Assembly (NCBI RefSeq): GCF_006874705.1 | Contig: NZ_CP035382.1 | Span: 3,658,001-3,722,000, forward strand | Length of the DNA: 64,000 nt | Reading direction: 5' to 3' | From: Leclercia adecarboxylata | GTDB taxonomy: Bacteria > Pseudomonadota > Gammaproteobacteria > Enterobacterales > Enterobacteriaceae | Shown here: piece by piece, positions 44,924 to 55,167 of the stretch | How the letters are laid out: each line of letters starts with the position of its first letter | How positions within the stretch are numbered: position 1 is the first letter of the stretch | Notes under the pieces: generated by a model | Told to the model about the DNA's origin: nothing | The model's input: only the letters and a program-made list of their open reading frames with translations | Database searches by the model: none | Program-made: the position numbers and the translations under genes

Positions 44924-45808
44924 TTAACGCTTCACAATGTGAATCGTCTGTCCCAGACGGGAAGGTTTCTCTTCCGTCGCGGTTTGCGGTTCGCTGACGC
45001 AGGCGGTTTCCACGCAAACAAAGGTCTTATATCCGTCGTCCGGAACGTCGCCCATGCTCACTGACAGCGCCGGGCCCGGGTTCCAGCCCACCACGTTGCT
45101 GTGATGATGATGGATCACTTCAATCGCGCGATTCAGCACGGTATCTTCAATGACGCTGCAGGCTTCCGGGTTCAGGTAGACGCGGTCAGTACGATCCGGG
45201 AATGTCTGTGAGCCGTCGTTGAGTTTGCCCTCTTTCGCATTATCCACTTTGTCGATAAAGCTATCGCCGAGGCCGTTCACCGTTACGGCAGCGATATCGC
45301 CGACGTTGAAGTAGGTGTGCAGGGCAGAGGTGGTCTCAAATTCACCGTGCGCTTCCAGCTCGATCTCGCAGGTTTTACCTAACTTGAAGCGGGCGTACAG
45401 GGTGAAGTCGTGCGGCCACAGTTTGCGGGTCTCGTCGTCGCTTTGCAGTTCAAAGGTCAGCACCACGCCGGATTCATCTTCGTTATGGGCTTTCAGCGTC
45501 CACGGCAGGTTGCGGGCAAAACCGTGCGACGGCAGGCCCTGTTCGGTAGCCGGGCCAAACCACGGCCAGCAGATTGGTACGCCGCCGCGGATTGCCGCCC
45601 CTTTTTTAAAGGAGGTGATGTCGCTCAGCCACAACGCTTCCACTTCACCTTCTGGCTGCCAGGAGAGCAGATGCGCGCCCTGGAGGGCGACAGAAGCCTT
45701 AACCTGCGGATGTTCAATCACGATGACTTCGACATCATCAATCTGACGGCGGGAAAGCACAGGGGTAAGTTGTTCGACTACCGGAAGTGCAAAAATTGTT
45801 TTAATCAT
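44924..45808 (-). CDS. yeaD: YeaD, D-hexose-6-phosphate mutarotase
   Basis: 294 residues, as in E. coli. It has a galactose-mutarotase-like (aldose-1-epimerase) beta-sandwich. Conserved HGFARNLPW and the TYFNVGDI segment supply the His/Glu of the family. It interconverts glucose-6-phosphate anomers. Start 45808 (MIKTIFALPVV) matches E. coli. It lies downstream of gapA on the same strand, separated by a terminator. Confidence 0.93.
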   Translation of the reverse strand: MIKTIFALPVVEQLTPVLSRRQIDDVEVIVIEHPQVKASVALQGAHLLSWQPEGEVEALWLSDITSFKKGAAIRGGVPICWPWFGPATEQGLPSHGFARNLPWTLKAHNEDESGVVLTFELQSDDETRKLWPHDFTLYARFKLGKTCEIELEAHGEFETTSALHTYFNVGDIAAVTVNGLGDSFIDKVDNAKEGKLNDGSQTFPDRTDRVYLNPEACSVIEDTVLNRAIEVIHHHHSNVVGWNPGPALSVSMGDVPDDGYKTFVCVETACVSEPQTATEEKPSRLGQTIHIVKR

Positions 45809-45835
45809 TACGCAATCCTCTGTCTCTAATGCCAT

Positions 45836-45863
45836 AAAAAAAGGCGACCGAGGTCGCCTTTTT
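45836..45863. terminator. Terminator between gapA and yeaD
   Basis: AAAAAAAGGCGACC-ga-GGTCGCCTTTTT is a symmetrical stem that ends the abundant gapA transcript before yeaD. Confidence 0.85.
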
Positions 45864-45884
45864 GGATCAGTTTCTCATCTCAAC

Positions 45885-47221
<1,337 letters not shown>

Positions 47222-47635
47222 ATGTCGAATCAACAAAACCCCGATGAACTGAAAAAAAACCTCACAGAAATGCAGTTCTACGTGACGCAAAACCACGGTA
47301 CGGAACCGCCGTTTACCGGGCGTCTGCTGCATAACAAACGGGATGGTGTCTACCACTGCCTGGTGTGTGACGCTGCGCTGTTTAACTCCCAAAGCAAATA
47401 CGATTCTGGCTGCGGTTGGCCAAGCTTTTATGAACCGGTAAGTGAAGAGGCCATTCACTATCTGAAGGACTTCAGCCATGGTATGGAGCGCATTGAGATT
47501 CGCTGTGGAAACTGTGACGCCCATCTCGGTCACGTCTTCCCGGATGGCCCACAGCCGACAGGCGAGCGTTTTTGCGTCAATTCCGCCTCATTAAGCTTCA
47601 CTGATGACCAGAATGGCGACCAGACGAAAGGCTGA
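47222..47635 (+). CDS. msrB: MsrB, peptide methionine (R)-S-oxide reductase
   Basis: 137 residues, as in E. coli. Zinc ligands are Cys46, Cys49, Cys95 and Cys98, and the catalytic Cys118 is in RFCVNSASL. It repairs R-methionine sulfoxide in proteins. Start 47222 ([12 protein letters not shown]) fits the family; the frame is open ten codons upstream. yeaC follows. Confidence 0.95.
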   Translation: MSNQQNPDELKKNLTEMQFYVTQNHGTEPPFTGRLLHNKRDGVYHCLVCDAALFNSQSKYDSGCGWPSFYEPVSEEAIHYLKDFSHGMERIEIRCGNCDAHLGHVFPDGPQPTGERFCVNSASLSFTDDQNGDQTKG

Positions 47636-47677
47636 AAAATCGATTCAGCAAATTATTCCTTCGGAGCCGGATTTAAC

Positions 47678-47956
47678 ATGAATATTGAAGAGATGATTAA
47701 GGGCATGACGCCGGAAGTGTATCAGCGTCTGGTCACGGCAGTGGAGCTAGGGAAATGGGCCGATGGCGTGGCGTTGACCGCCGAGCAGAAAGAGAACTGT
47801 CTGCAGTTAGTGATGCTGTGGCAGGCGCGCAATAATACCGATGCGCAGCACATGACCATCGACACCCAGGGTCAGATGGTGATGAAGAGTAAGCAACAGC
47901 TGAAAGAGGATTTTGGCATCGCGCCAAAATCGATCGCGACGCTGAAAATGCAGTAA
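47678..47956 (+). CDS. yeaC: YeaC, DUF1315 family protein
   Basis: 92 residues, a small soluble protein with the DUF1315 start (MNIEEMIKGMTPEVYQRLV). Function unknown. It follows msrB by 42 bases, as in E. coli, behind a TCGGAGCC ribosome-binding site. Confidence 0.92.
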   Translation: MNIEEMIKGMTPEVYQRLVTAVELGKWADGVALTAEQKENCLQLVMLWQARNNTDAQHMTIDTQGQMVMKSKQQLKEDFGIAPKSIATLKMQ

Positions 47957-47970
47957 CCATGCGGGCTAAT

Positions 47971-48001
47971 GCCCTCTCCCGCAGGGAGAGGGCTAATTTT
48001 T
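47971..48001 (+). terminator. Terminator of yeaC
   Basis: GCCCTCTCCC-gca-GGGAGAGGGC followed by a T-rich run. It lies between yeaC and the convergent chitinase gene. Confidence 0.75.
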
Positions 48002-49250
48002 ACTTAATCCCCAGCGACTCGGCTAACTGCTTCGCCAGCTGGTTGTTGTCATCCGCGCCGTACTCCCAGAACATCGCCCCGGCCAGACCTTTCTCTTTGA
48101 TGTACTCCGCTTTGATGGTCACCGACCGCGGGTTTTCGTACGACAGGGCAAACAGCGCCTTGCCATCATCACCCTTAACCGACAGCCACGGCACTTTGGC
48201 CTGGTCGTCCCACTGCTCGGTAAAGCGTTTTTGCGGATCGTTTAATAACGTCTTCACGATATCGTTGTACTTCACATAGGTGTCTTTGGTCAGATCGTAG
48301 CCCAGCGATTTGAACAGCTCGATCTGCTGTGCGCCGAAATAAGGCTGAGTCGCGGGGTTTTTTTGCGCATCCGGCTTGCTCCAGTCGATGCCAGGCTCAA
48401 CGGCACGCTTGGGTACCCGGCCATAGAAACCGATACCCAGGTTCATCTGCTGCGGCTTCAGCCCGGCGGCCAGATAGTTGTTCACCACGAAATCCACGCT
48501 GTATTTATCCGCGGCGGCTACGGTGGGCCAGGCGCTGGAGTCATACAAGTTGGCGTTGAAGTACTGGGTGCCGTACGCCATGTCGTAGGTCATCAGGTTG
48601 ATGTAATCAAGTAACGGCGCAACCGCTTTGACGTCTACCCAACTTTTCGGGCTCTCCACATTGGCACCGACGGCGATGGTCACCAGTTTTTTATCCCCGA
48701 ATGCAGCACGCAACTCTTTCAGCAGGGCAGTAAAGTTATCCCGGTCCTCAGGCTTGCTGGCGACCAGTCCCCATGCGCCGTTAACCGGGAACTCCCAGTC
48801 GAGGTCAATCCCGTCGAGACCGTATTTATCGACAATTTCCTGAGCTGAGCGGATGAACACGGCTCGAGTCTCTTTGGTCGATGCCGCCCCCGAGAAGCCA
48901 CGCGCCCCCCAGCCACCCACGGAGAGCAGCACCTTGAGGTCAGGGTTTTGTTTGCGCAGGACTGGGAGTAAAGCCAGATCGGCGGCGACTTTTGGGGAGA
49001 GCCAGATTTGATGCAGTTTGTTCGGATCTTTTAGCGCCGGGTTGGTTTCGTCTTTCTCGTCGTTATAGATAAGGCCAAACGAGTAGTTAAGGTGGGTGAT
49101 CTGACGCACATCGAGTTTGTTGATATCCCCGCCCGGTCCGGCGGTGACGTCGCCACCCCCGTTAAAATAGCCCACCGACATCAGGGAGCTGGCGGAAGCA
49201 ACGGACGCGCAGAGCAGGGGTAAAGCTGCCAGCAAAGGCAAACGTTTCAT
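48000..49250 (-). CDS. Secreted GH18 chitinase
   Basis: 416 residues with a signal peptide (about 1-20). The glycoside hydrolase family 18 motifs are SVGGW (110-114) and DGIDLDWE (146-153), with the proton donor Glu153. A single catalytic domain fills the protein, with no chitin-binding module visible. It hydrolyses chitin or related GlcNAc polymers outside the cytoplasm; the GlcNAc released could feed NagK. It lies between yeaC and pncA, a slot empty of such a gene in E. coli K-12. Confidence 0.88.
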   Translation of the reverse strand: MKRLPLLAALPLLCASVASASSLMSVGYFNGGGDVTAGPGGDINKLDVRQITHLNYSFGLIYNDEKDETNPALKDPNKLHQIWLSPKVAADLALLPVLRKQNPDLKVLLSVGGWGARGFSGAASTKETRAVFIRSAQEIVDKYGLDGIDLDWEFPVNGAWGLVASKPEDRDNFTALLKELRAAFGDKKLVTIAVGANVESPKSWVDVKAVAPLLDYINLMTYDMAYGTQYFNANLYDSSAWPTVAAADKYSVDFVVNNYLAAGLKPQQMNLGIGFYGRVPKRAVEPGIDWSKPDAQKNPATQPYFGAQQIELFKSLGYDLTKDTYVKYNDIVKTLLNDPQKRFTEQWDDQAKVPWLSVKGDDGKALFALSYENPRSVTIKAEYIKEKGLAGAMFWEYGADDNNQLAKQLAESLGIK

Positions 49251-49391
49251 AGCAATTCCTCTTCAATTTTGACGGTAAAAAAACAAGCACGCCACGTAAT
49301 GGCGTGGCGAAAAAAGTGCCAAAAAAGAATAGCATTGCCGCCTCGCTGAGAGTGCGAGGCAGTTCACCTTATGGGACTTAATAAGAATTGT

Positions 49392-49660
49392 GCCCGGCGG
49401 CGCTGCGCTTGCACGGGCCTACGGGGGGGCGGGGTTTTGCCCGGCGGCGCTGCGCTTGCACGGGCCTACGGGGGCGGGGTTTTGCCCGGCGGCGCTGCGC
49501 TTGCACGGGCCTACGGTGGGCGGGGTTTTGCCCGGCGGCGCTGCGCTTGCACGGGCCTACGGTGGGCGGGGTTTTGCCCGACGGCGCTGACGCTTGCACG
49601 GGCCTACGGGGGGCGGGGTTTTGCCCGGCGGCGCTGACGCTTGCACGGGCCTGCGGGTTT
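49392..49660. repeat. Tandem array of six REP-like units
   Basis: Six direct repeats begin at 49392, 49439, 49484, 49530, 49576 and 49623 (spacing 47, 45, 46, 46, 47; the last is short). Each unit has a hairpin GCCCG...CGGGC and the CCTAC end of a REP, then a GGGGCGGGGTTTT linker. Units differ by few bases: unit 5 has CCCGAC, units 5 and 6 have GCTGACGC, and unit 6 ends CCTGC instead of CCTAC. This is a local amplification of one REP unit. Confidence 0.88.
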
Positions 49661-49661
49661 T

Positions 49662-49693
49662 GTAGGCCGGGTAAGGCGTAGCCGCCACCCGGC
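49662..49693. repeat. Inverted REP closing the tandem array
   Basis: A canonical REP in the orientation opposite to the six units (GTAGGCCGGG...CCACCCGGC) lies between the array and the pncA stop, so the array plus this unit forms a BIME-like block. Confidence 0.85.
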
Positions 49694-49702
49694 ATAAGGC
49701 TA

Positions 49703-50344
49703 TCAGGCCTGCGTCTCCTGCCAGTCTGCCAGCGTATAAAGCGTGGCGCCTTCCGCCGCCATATCCATAAACGCCTGGGCGCTGTCCTGGCGCTGAATGT
49801 TGACCCCACGACAGCCGTCGGTGATCACGTTCACCCGGTAGCCCAGCTGTAACGCATCCAGCACGGTAAATTTGACGCAGTAATCGGTCGCCAACCCCAT
49901 CACGATTAGCTCCACGATTTCGTGATGGCGCAGCCACTGATCCAGCCCGGTTTTCTGCCGGTGGCCGTTATCAAAGAAGGCGCTGTAGCTGTCGATGTTC
50001 GGGTTTTCCCCTTTCTGGAAAATGGCGTCAATGGCTTTGCTGTTGAGCAGGGGATGCAGCTCTGCGCCTTCGGTGTGCTGCACACAGTGATCGGGCCAGA
50101 AGGTTTGCGGCAGGCCATCCAGTTCGCCCTGAGTGAAGGGCTCGACGCTGTGCTGGCTGGCAAAGCTGCCGTGATCTGCCGGATGCCAGTCCTGGCTGGC
50201 CACCACCGCTTCGCCGCGGGCTTTACACCACTCGATCAGGGCGTTGGCAACGTCTACCGTGCTGTCGCCTTCGGCCACCGCCAGCGCGCCGCCGGCGCAA
50301 AAATCATTCTGTAAATCCACCAGTAACAGGGCACGTTGTTTCAT
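49703..50344 (-). CDS. pncA: PncA, nicotinamidase
   Basis: 213 residues, the E. coli length. It deamidates nicotinamide to nicotinate for NAD salvage. The cysteine-hydrolase triad is present: Asp10 in LLLVDLQNDF, the central Lys in FQKGENP and the Cys in GLATDYCVKFT. ATG 50344 is preferred over GTG 50350 because of spacing to GGAG. It follows ansA by 9 bases. Confidence 0.95.
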   Translation of the reverse strand: MKQRALLLVDLQNDFCAGGALAVAEGDSTVDVANALIEWCKARGEAVVASQDWHPADHGSFASQHSVEPFTQGELDGLPQTFWPDHCVQHTEGAELHPLLNSKAIDAIFQKGENPNIDSYSAFFDNGHRQKTGLDQWLRHHEIVELIVMGLATDYCVKFTVLDALQLGYRVNVITDGCRGVNIQRQDSAQAFMDMAAEGATLYTLADWQETQA

Positions 50345-50353
50345 GCTCACTCC

Positions 50354-51370
50354 TTATTCGTCTGGCGTCAGTTCGCCACGCAAGTTTTGCATCATCGCCG
50401 TACGAATCGACTGCACGTCCAGATCCTGACTCAGTAAGTAGTGAAGTTTAGTCAGGGTGGCTTCTACCGTCATGTCGAATCCGCTCACGACCCCCGCCTG
50501 CGCCAGGGCGTTACCGGTGGCATAGCCGCCCATGTTCACCTTGCCGGACATGCACTGGGTCAGGTTTACCACCACGATGCCGCGGCTGCTCGCTTCCTGA
50601 AGCTCCTTCAGAAACTCGCCGTTTTGCGGGGCGTTGCCCACGCCGTAGGAGCGCAGGATCAGCGCTTTTACCGGCTGACGCAGGAAATTACGCACCACAT
50701 CGGCGGAGATACCCGGATAAATGGTCACCACGCCAATCGGCTGCGGCGTAATCGGGTGCACCACCAGCTCGCCGGAAGTATGCGGCGCGGGCGGGGTACC
50801 GAGGCGGCGGATATGGATCCCGGCTTCCAGCAGCGGAGAGAGATTGGGTGAGGCAAAAGCATCAAAGCCGTCCGCATGCGCTTTGGTGGTGCGATTGCCG
50901 CGATACAGGCGGTTGTTGAAGAACAGGCTCACTTCATTAATCGGGAAGTTGGCCGCCACGTACAGCGAGTTAAGCAGGTTGATCTGCCCGTCGGAACGCA
51001 GCTCCGCCAGCGGGATCTGCGAGCCGGTGACGATCACCGGTTTGCTGAGGTTTTCCAGCATGAAGGAGAGGGCCGAGGCGGTAAACGCCATGGTGTCGGT
51101 GCCGTGCAGGATCACGAAGCCATCATATTGATCGTAGTGCGCCTTGATGTCGTCGGCGATATGTTGCCAGTCTTCCGGGGTCATGTCGGAAGAGTCCATC
51201 AGCGGATCGTACTCGTGGATGGTGAAGTCCGGCATCTCCGGGCGGTGGAACTCAGGCATTAACGCCAGCTGGCGCTGCAGATGACCCGAAACCGGGATAT
51301 AGCCATTTTCCGAGCGCTGCATACCGATGGTACCGCCGGTATAGGCTACATAGATTGATTTCTTTTGCAT
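50354..51370 (-). CDS. ansA: AnsA, cytoplasmic L-asparaginase I
   Basis: 338 residues, as in E. coli. It hydrolyses asparagine to aspartate and ammonia. The nucleophile motif YTGGTIGM (Thr14) and the second motif LHGTDTMA are both clear. It has no signal peptide. It probably forms a transcription unit with pncA. Confidence 0.95.
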   Translation of the reverse strand: MQKKSIYVAYTGGTIGMQRSENGYIPVSGHLQRQLALMPEFHRPEMPDFTIHEYDPLMDSSDMTPEDWQHIADDIKAHYDQYDGFVILHGTDTMAFTASALSFMLENLSKPVIVTGSQIPLAELRSDGQINLLNSLYVAANFPINEVSLFFNNRLYRGNRTTKAHADGFDAFASPNLSPLLEAGIHIRRLGTPPAPHTSGELVVHPITPQPIGVVTIYPGISADVVRNFLRQPVKALILRSYGVGNAPQNGEFLKELQEASSRGIVVVNLTQCMSGKVNMGGYATGNALAQAGVVSGFDMTVEATLTKLHYLLSQDLDVQSIRTAMMQNLRGELTPDE

Positions 51371-51394
51371 GATGTAATGTTCTTGGGCTTCAAA

Positions 51395-51422
51395 GAAAAA
51401 TCCCCTCTTCGCAGAAGAGGGG
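51395..51422 (-). terminator. Terminator of sppA
   Basis: On the minus strand, CCCCTCTTC-tgc-GAAGAGGGG is followed by a T-rich run, just past the sppA stop. Confidence 0.8.
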
Positions 51423-51429
51423 ATGGGGA

Positions 51430-53286
51430 TTAACGTACGTTAGCGCAGGTGAGGCAGAACGCGTAGCGGTTTTGCGGATCGTTAAAGGCGGCCAGCTTGT
51501 CGCCCTCCGCTTTAACTGCCTTCGCCGCCGAGGCGACCGGCGCCGGCAGATATGCCTGCAGCGCGTCCGGCAGCATGGCTTTGACCGAGCCGGAGAAGCT
51601 GTCCATCACCAAATCGATGAAGGTCGGCTCATCCTGATAGAAGTCGATATGCCACTGCTTCAGCTTCGCCAGTTCGGCAGCCTTGGCCACGGCGTCATCG
51701 AAATCGCCCAGGTTATCCACCAGCCCGTTGGATTTCGCATCCTGGCCGGTCCAGACGTGGCCCTGGGCAATCTGGTCGATCTGCGCCGGGGTCTGCTTAC
51801 GGGAGTCGGCCACCAGGCTGATAAAGCGCTTATAGCCGTTCTCAATGCTGAGCTGCATCATCTGTGACACTTCCGGCGGCAGTGCTTTGGTGATGGCAAT
51901 ATCCGCCAGCGGCGAGGTCGCCACGCCGTCGGTATGCACGCCCAGATAGTCGAGGCTGTTCTCTACGGTGTTAATGACGCCGAAGATGCCGATGGAGCCG
52001 GTCAGGGTGCTTGGGTTCGCCACGATGTAGTTCGCCGGGGTCGAGATCCAGTAACCACCGGATGCCGCCATGCCGCCCATGGAGACCACCACCGGTTTAC
52101 CGGCGGCGCGGGCCGCTGACAGTTCCGCGCGGATCACTTCCGATGCGCTGACGCTGCCGCCCGGGCTGTTCACCCGCAGGACAATGGCTTTCACTTTCGG
52201 ATCGAGACGCGCATCGCGGATTTGCGCGGCGGTGGTATCACCCCCGACGTTGCCCGGCGTCTCTTCGCCATCCATGATCGCCCCGTTAGCGAAGACCACG
52301 GCAATGCTGTCACCGGTATCGGCCGGTTTTTTCGCCTGATAATCATAGAAGCTGATGGCGCTGTAGTTCTTGTCCTCTTTGCTCCAGCCGAACTGCTTAG
52401 TCAGGGACTTTTCAATTTCGGCGCTGGAGCCCAGGGCATCCACCAGCTTGCTGTTCAGCGCATACTTCGCGGTATCGCCATCGACTTTACGCAGCCCATC
52501 CAGCACGCCCTGCGCACCCGGGAAGACCTGCTCCGGAGCGATCTGGCGGTTGGCGGCGACGGTGGCGAGATAGTGCTGCCACAGCTCGCCAATCCAGCGG
52601 CTATCCGCTTCACGGGCGGCAGGAGACATATCGTCGCGGATAAACGGCTCTACGGCAGATTTATAGGTCCCGACGCGGAAGACGTGGGTCGTGACTTTCA
52701 GCTTATCGAGCAGCGATTTGTAATAGAGGCCATTGGTGGCGAAACCGTGCAGATCGACGGTGCCCTGCGGCGAAAGCCACACTTTATTGGCAAAGCTTGC
52801 CAGATAGTACTGCCCCTGGCTGTAGTTATCGCCCACCGCAATCACCGGTTTGCCGCTGTCGCGGAACTCACGCAGCGCTTTACCGATGTACTGCATGGAA
52901 GGCTGATCCGCTCCGGCAAAGTTCTTCAGATCCAGCACGATGCCGGTGATGTTGCGGTCATCCTTTGCCTGACGAATAGCATCGACGATATCAAACAGCG
53001 AGTTTTCCTGCAGACGGTCGCTGCTGGCGCCAAACAGCTGGCGGCCCAGTACCCCAAGACGGTTGCTGGTGGAGGGCTTATCGACCACGACCCCTGCGAT
53101 ATCCAGCAGCAGCGCGCCGCGCCCGGCGCTCTGAGCCTGGTTGTTGGCGCTGAGGTGCATCCACACGCCCACGCAAACCATCAGAATAAGGATGAAGAAA
53201 ATGTTCATCACCAGATTTCGGACGAAATTCAGCAGACGCCACGTCCATTTAAAAAAGCCGGCAAACAGTCGCCAGAGGGTTCGCAT
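51430..53286 (-). CDS. sppA: SppA, signal peptide peptidase (protease IV)
   Basis: 618 residues, as in E. coli. A tetrameric inner-membrane serine protease that degrades cleaved signal peptides. A membrane anchor spans about 27-46. The Ser/Lys dyad is present: Lys209 ([10 protein letters not shown]) and Ser409 ([10 protein letters not shown]). The start is at ATG 53286. Confidence 0.96.
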   Translation of the reverse strand: MRTLWRLFAGFFKWTWRLLNFVRNLVMNIFFILILMVCVGVWMHLSANNQAQSAGRGALLLDIAGVVVDKPSTSNRLGVLGRQLFGASSDRLQENSLFDIVDAIRQAKDDRNITGIVLDLKNFAGADQPSMQYIGKALREFRDSGKPVIAVGDNYSQGQYYLASFANKVWLSPQGTVDLHGFATNGLYYKSLLDKLKVTTHVFRVGTYKSAVEPFIRDDMSPAAREADSRWIGELWQHYLATVAANRQIAPEQVFPGAQGVLDGLRKVDGDTAKYALNSKLVDALGSSAEIEKSLTKQFGWSKEDKNYSAISFYDYQAKKPADTGDSIAVVFANGAIMDGEETPGNVGGDTTAAQIRDARLDPKVKAIVLRVNSPGGSVSASEVIRAELSAARAAGKPVVVSMGGMAASGGYWISTPANYIVANPSTLTGSIGIFGVINTVENSLDYLGVHTDGVATSPLADIAITKALPPEVSQMMQLSIENGYKRFISLVADSRKQTPAQIDQIAQGHVWTGQDAKSNGLVDNLGDFDDAVAKAAELAKLKQWHIDFYQDEPTFIDLVMDSFSGSVKAMLPDALQAYLPAPVASAAKAVKAEGDKLAAFNDPQNRYAFCLTCANVR

Positions 53287-53450
53287 GTATTCTCCCTGTC
53301 CAGATAATTACCTTCCCGTCGCCACTGGACGGTGTTGTCGGGCTATCGTAATGACCCGACCGTCACTTGTCAGCAGGAATCGCCTGCCACGCTGTAACAA
53401 AATCTGCCGTCGTGTTAATTTTGAGTAAATTTCAAGACAGGAGTAACCCC

Positions 53451-54002
53451 ATGGATGCACTCGAACTGCTTGTTAACCGCCGAAGCGCGGCGCGTCTGAC
53501 CGAGCCCGCCCCGGCAGGCGAACAGCTGGACAACATTCTTCGCGCCGGGATGCGCGCCCCGGATCACGGCACCTTACAGCCGTGGCACTTCTTTATCATA
53601 GAGGGTGAAGGACGCGAGCGCTTCAGTACCCTGCTGGAGAAAGGGGCCGTGGCCGCCGGACAGGATGAAAAGGCGATTGAGAAAGCCCGCAACGCGCCGT
53701 TCCGCGCGCCGATGATTATCGCCGTGGTCGCCAAATGCCAGCCGCAGCACAAAGTGCCGGTGTGGGAGCAGGAGATGTCTGCCGGCTGTGCGGTAATGGC
53801 TATGCAGATGGCTGCCGTCGCCCAGGGTTACAACGGTATCTGGCGCAGTGGCGCGTTAACCGACAGCCAGGTTGTCCGCGAAGGCCTGGGCTGCGGCGCA
53901 CACGACAAAATCGTCGGTTTCCTCTATCTGGGTACTCCGCAGCTGAAAGCCTCGACCACCGTCTCCGTGCCCGACACCGGGCCGTTTGTCACTCATTTCT
54001 GA
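53451..54002 (+). CDS. ydjA: YdjA, minimal nitroreductase-family protein
   Basis: 183 residues, as in E. coli; an FMN-binding homodimer. It shows the flavin-contact motifs [12 protein letters not shown] and [10 protein letters not shown], and is one of the smallest nitroreductase-fold proteins. Its natural substrate is unknown. Start 53451 ([12 protein letters not shown]) follows AGGAGTAACCCC; the open frame extends 28 codons upstream. Confidence 0.93.
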   Translation: MDALELLVNRRSAARLTEPAPAGEQLDNILRAGMRAPDHGTLQPWHFFIIEGEGRERFSTLLEKGAVAAGQDEKAIEKARNAPFRAPMIIAVVAKCQPQHKVPVWEQEMSAGCAVMAMQMAAVAQGYNGIWRSGALTDSQVVREGLGCGAHDKIVGFLYLGTPQLKASTTVSVPDTGPFVTHF

Positions 54003-54119
54003 TCCCCGGTGCAAAAACTGTCTGGATCCTGAACAACTGCCGCAGAATTCAGACAGTCATACTTATCACTTAATGGAATGAGCGCTAACATAGTGCAATT
54101 GTAATGAAAGGAGATTGTC

Positions 54120-55163
54120 ATGAGCGAGCAAGCCATTCGTTTAACGCAATACAGCCATGGAGCCGGTTGCGGTTGTAAAATTTCCCCCAAAGTGCTGGAA
54201 ACCATTCTGCATAGCGAGCAGGCGAAGTTTGTCGACCCGAACCTGCTTGTGGGTAACGAAACCCGCGACGATGCCGCGGTCTACGATTTAGGTAACGGCA
54301 CCAGCGTTATCAGCACCACCGATTTCTTTATGCCGATCGTCGATAACCCGTACGACTTTGGACGCATTGCCGCCACCAACGCTATCAGCGACATCTTCGC
54401 CATGGGCGGAAAGCCGATCATGGCGATTGCGATCCTCGGCTGGCCAATTAATACCCTGGCCCCGGAGATCGCCCGCGAGGTGATCGAGGGTGGACGCTTC
54501 GCCTGCCAGCAGGCGGGGATCGCCCTGGCGGGTGGCCACTCTATTGATGCCCCGGAGCCCATTTTCGGCCTGGCGGTCACCGGTGTGGTACCGACGGAAC
54601 GCGTTAAACGCAACAGCACCGCCGAAGCGGGCTGCAAGCTGTTCCTCACCAAGCCGCTGGGCATTGGCGTGCTCACCACCGCCGAGAAAAAATCCCTGCT
54701 GCAGCCGGAGCACAAAGGGCTGGCAACGGAGGTGATGTGCCAGATGAACCTCGCCGGCGCCGCCTTTGCGAACATTGAGGGCGTGAAGGCAATGACCGAC
54801 GTCACCGGCTTTGGCCTGCTGGGCCATCTGAGCGAAGTGTGCCAGGGGGCAGGCGTGCAGGCCCAGGTCTGGTATCAGGACGTGCCGAAGCTGCCGGGCG
54901 TGGAAGACTATATTGCCCAGGGTGCCGTGCCGGGCGGCACGCAGCGTAACTTCGCCAGCTACGGCCACCTGATGGGCGAGATGCATGGCGAGTGGCGCGA
55001 TCTGCTGTGCGATCCCCAGACGTCCGGCGGCCTGTTGCTGGCGGTCACGCCGGAGGCAGAAGCCGAAGTCCAGGCGACCGCCGCTGAGTTCGGTATCACC
55101 CTGACCGCCATCGGCGAGCTGGTGACCGCCCGCGGCGGCCGTCCGATGATTGAGATCCGTTAA
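54120..55163 (+). CDS. selD: SelD, selenide water dikinase
   Basis: 347 residues, as in E. coli. It makes selenophosphate from selenide and ATP for Sec-tRNA and 2-selenouridine. The active-site region GAGCGCKI has Cys17 and Cys19, with Lys20 and the DDAAVYDLG and [10 protein letters not shown] motifs. Cys17 is encoded as an ordinary Cys, not selenocysteine. The stop is four bases before topB, suggesting co-transcription. Confidence 0.96.
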   Translation: MSEQAIRLTQYSHGAGCGCKISPKVLETILHSEQAKFVDPNLLVGNETRDDAAVYDLGNGTSVISTTDFFMPIVDNPYDFGRIAATNAISDIFAMGGKPIMAIAILGWPINTLAPEIAREVIEGGRFACQQAGIALAGGHSIDAPEPIFGLAVTGVVPTERVKRNSTAEAGCKLFLTKPLGIGVLTTAEKKSLLQPEHKGLATEVMCQMNLAGAAFANIEGVKAMTDVTGFGLLGHLSEVCQGAGVQAQVWYQDVPKLPGVEDYIAQGAVPGGTQRNFASYGHLMGEMHGEWRDLLCDPQTSGGLLLAVTPEAEAEVQATAAEFGITLTAIGELVTARGGRPMIEIR

Positions 55164-55167
55164 TTCA

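Noticed and set aside
49392..49660. CRISPR array
   Set aside because: The repeats are contiguous, with no unique spacers; the unit is a REP palindrome, and no cas gene is present.
49371..49681. Gly/Ala/Arg-rich ORFs through the tandem array
   Set aside because: They are translations of the REP units in several frames at once; unit length is not a multiple of three, and there is no ribosome-binding site.
52222..53307. 361-codon plus-strand frame opposite sppA
   Set aside because: Antisense to a well conserved gene and without a start signal.
54168..54176. Selenocysteine codon in selD
   Set aside because: Position 17 is an ordinary Cys codon, and the frame has no internal TGA.
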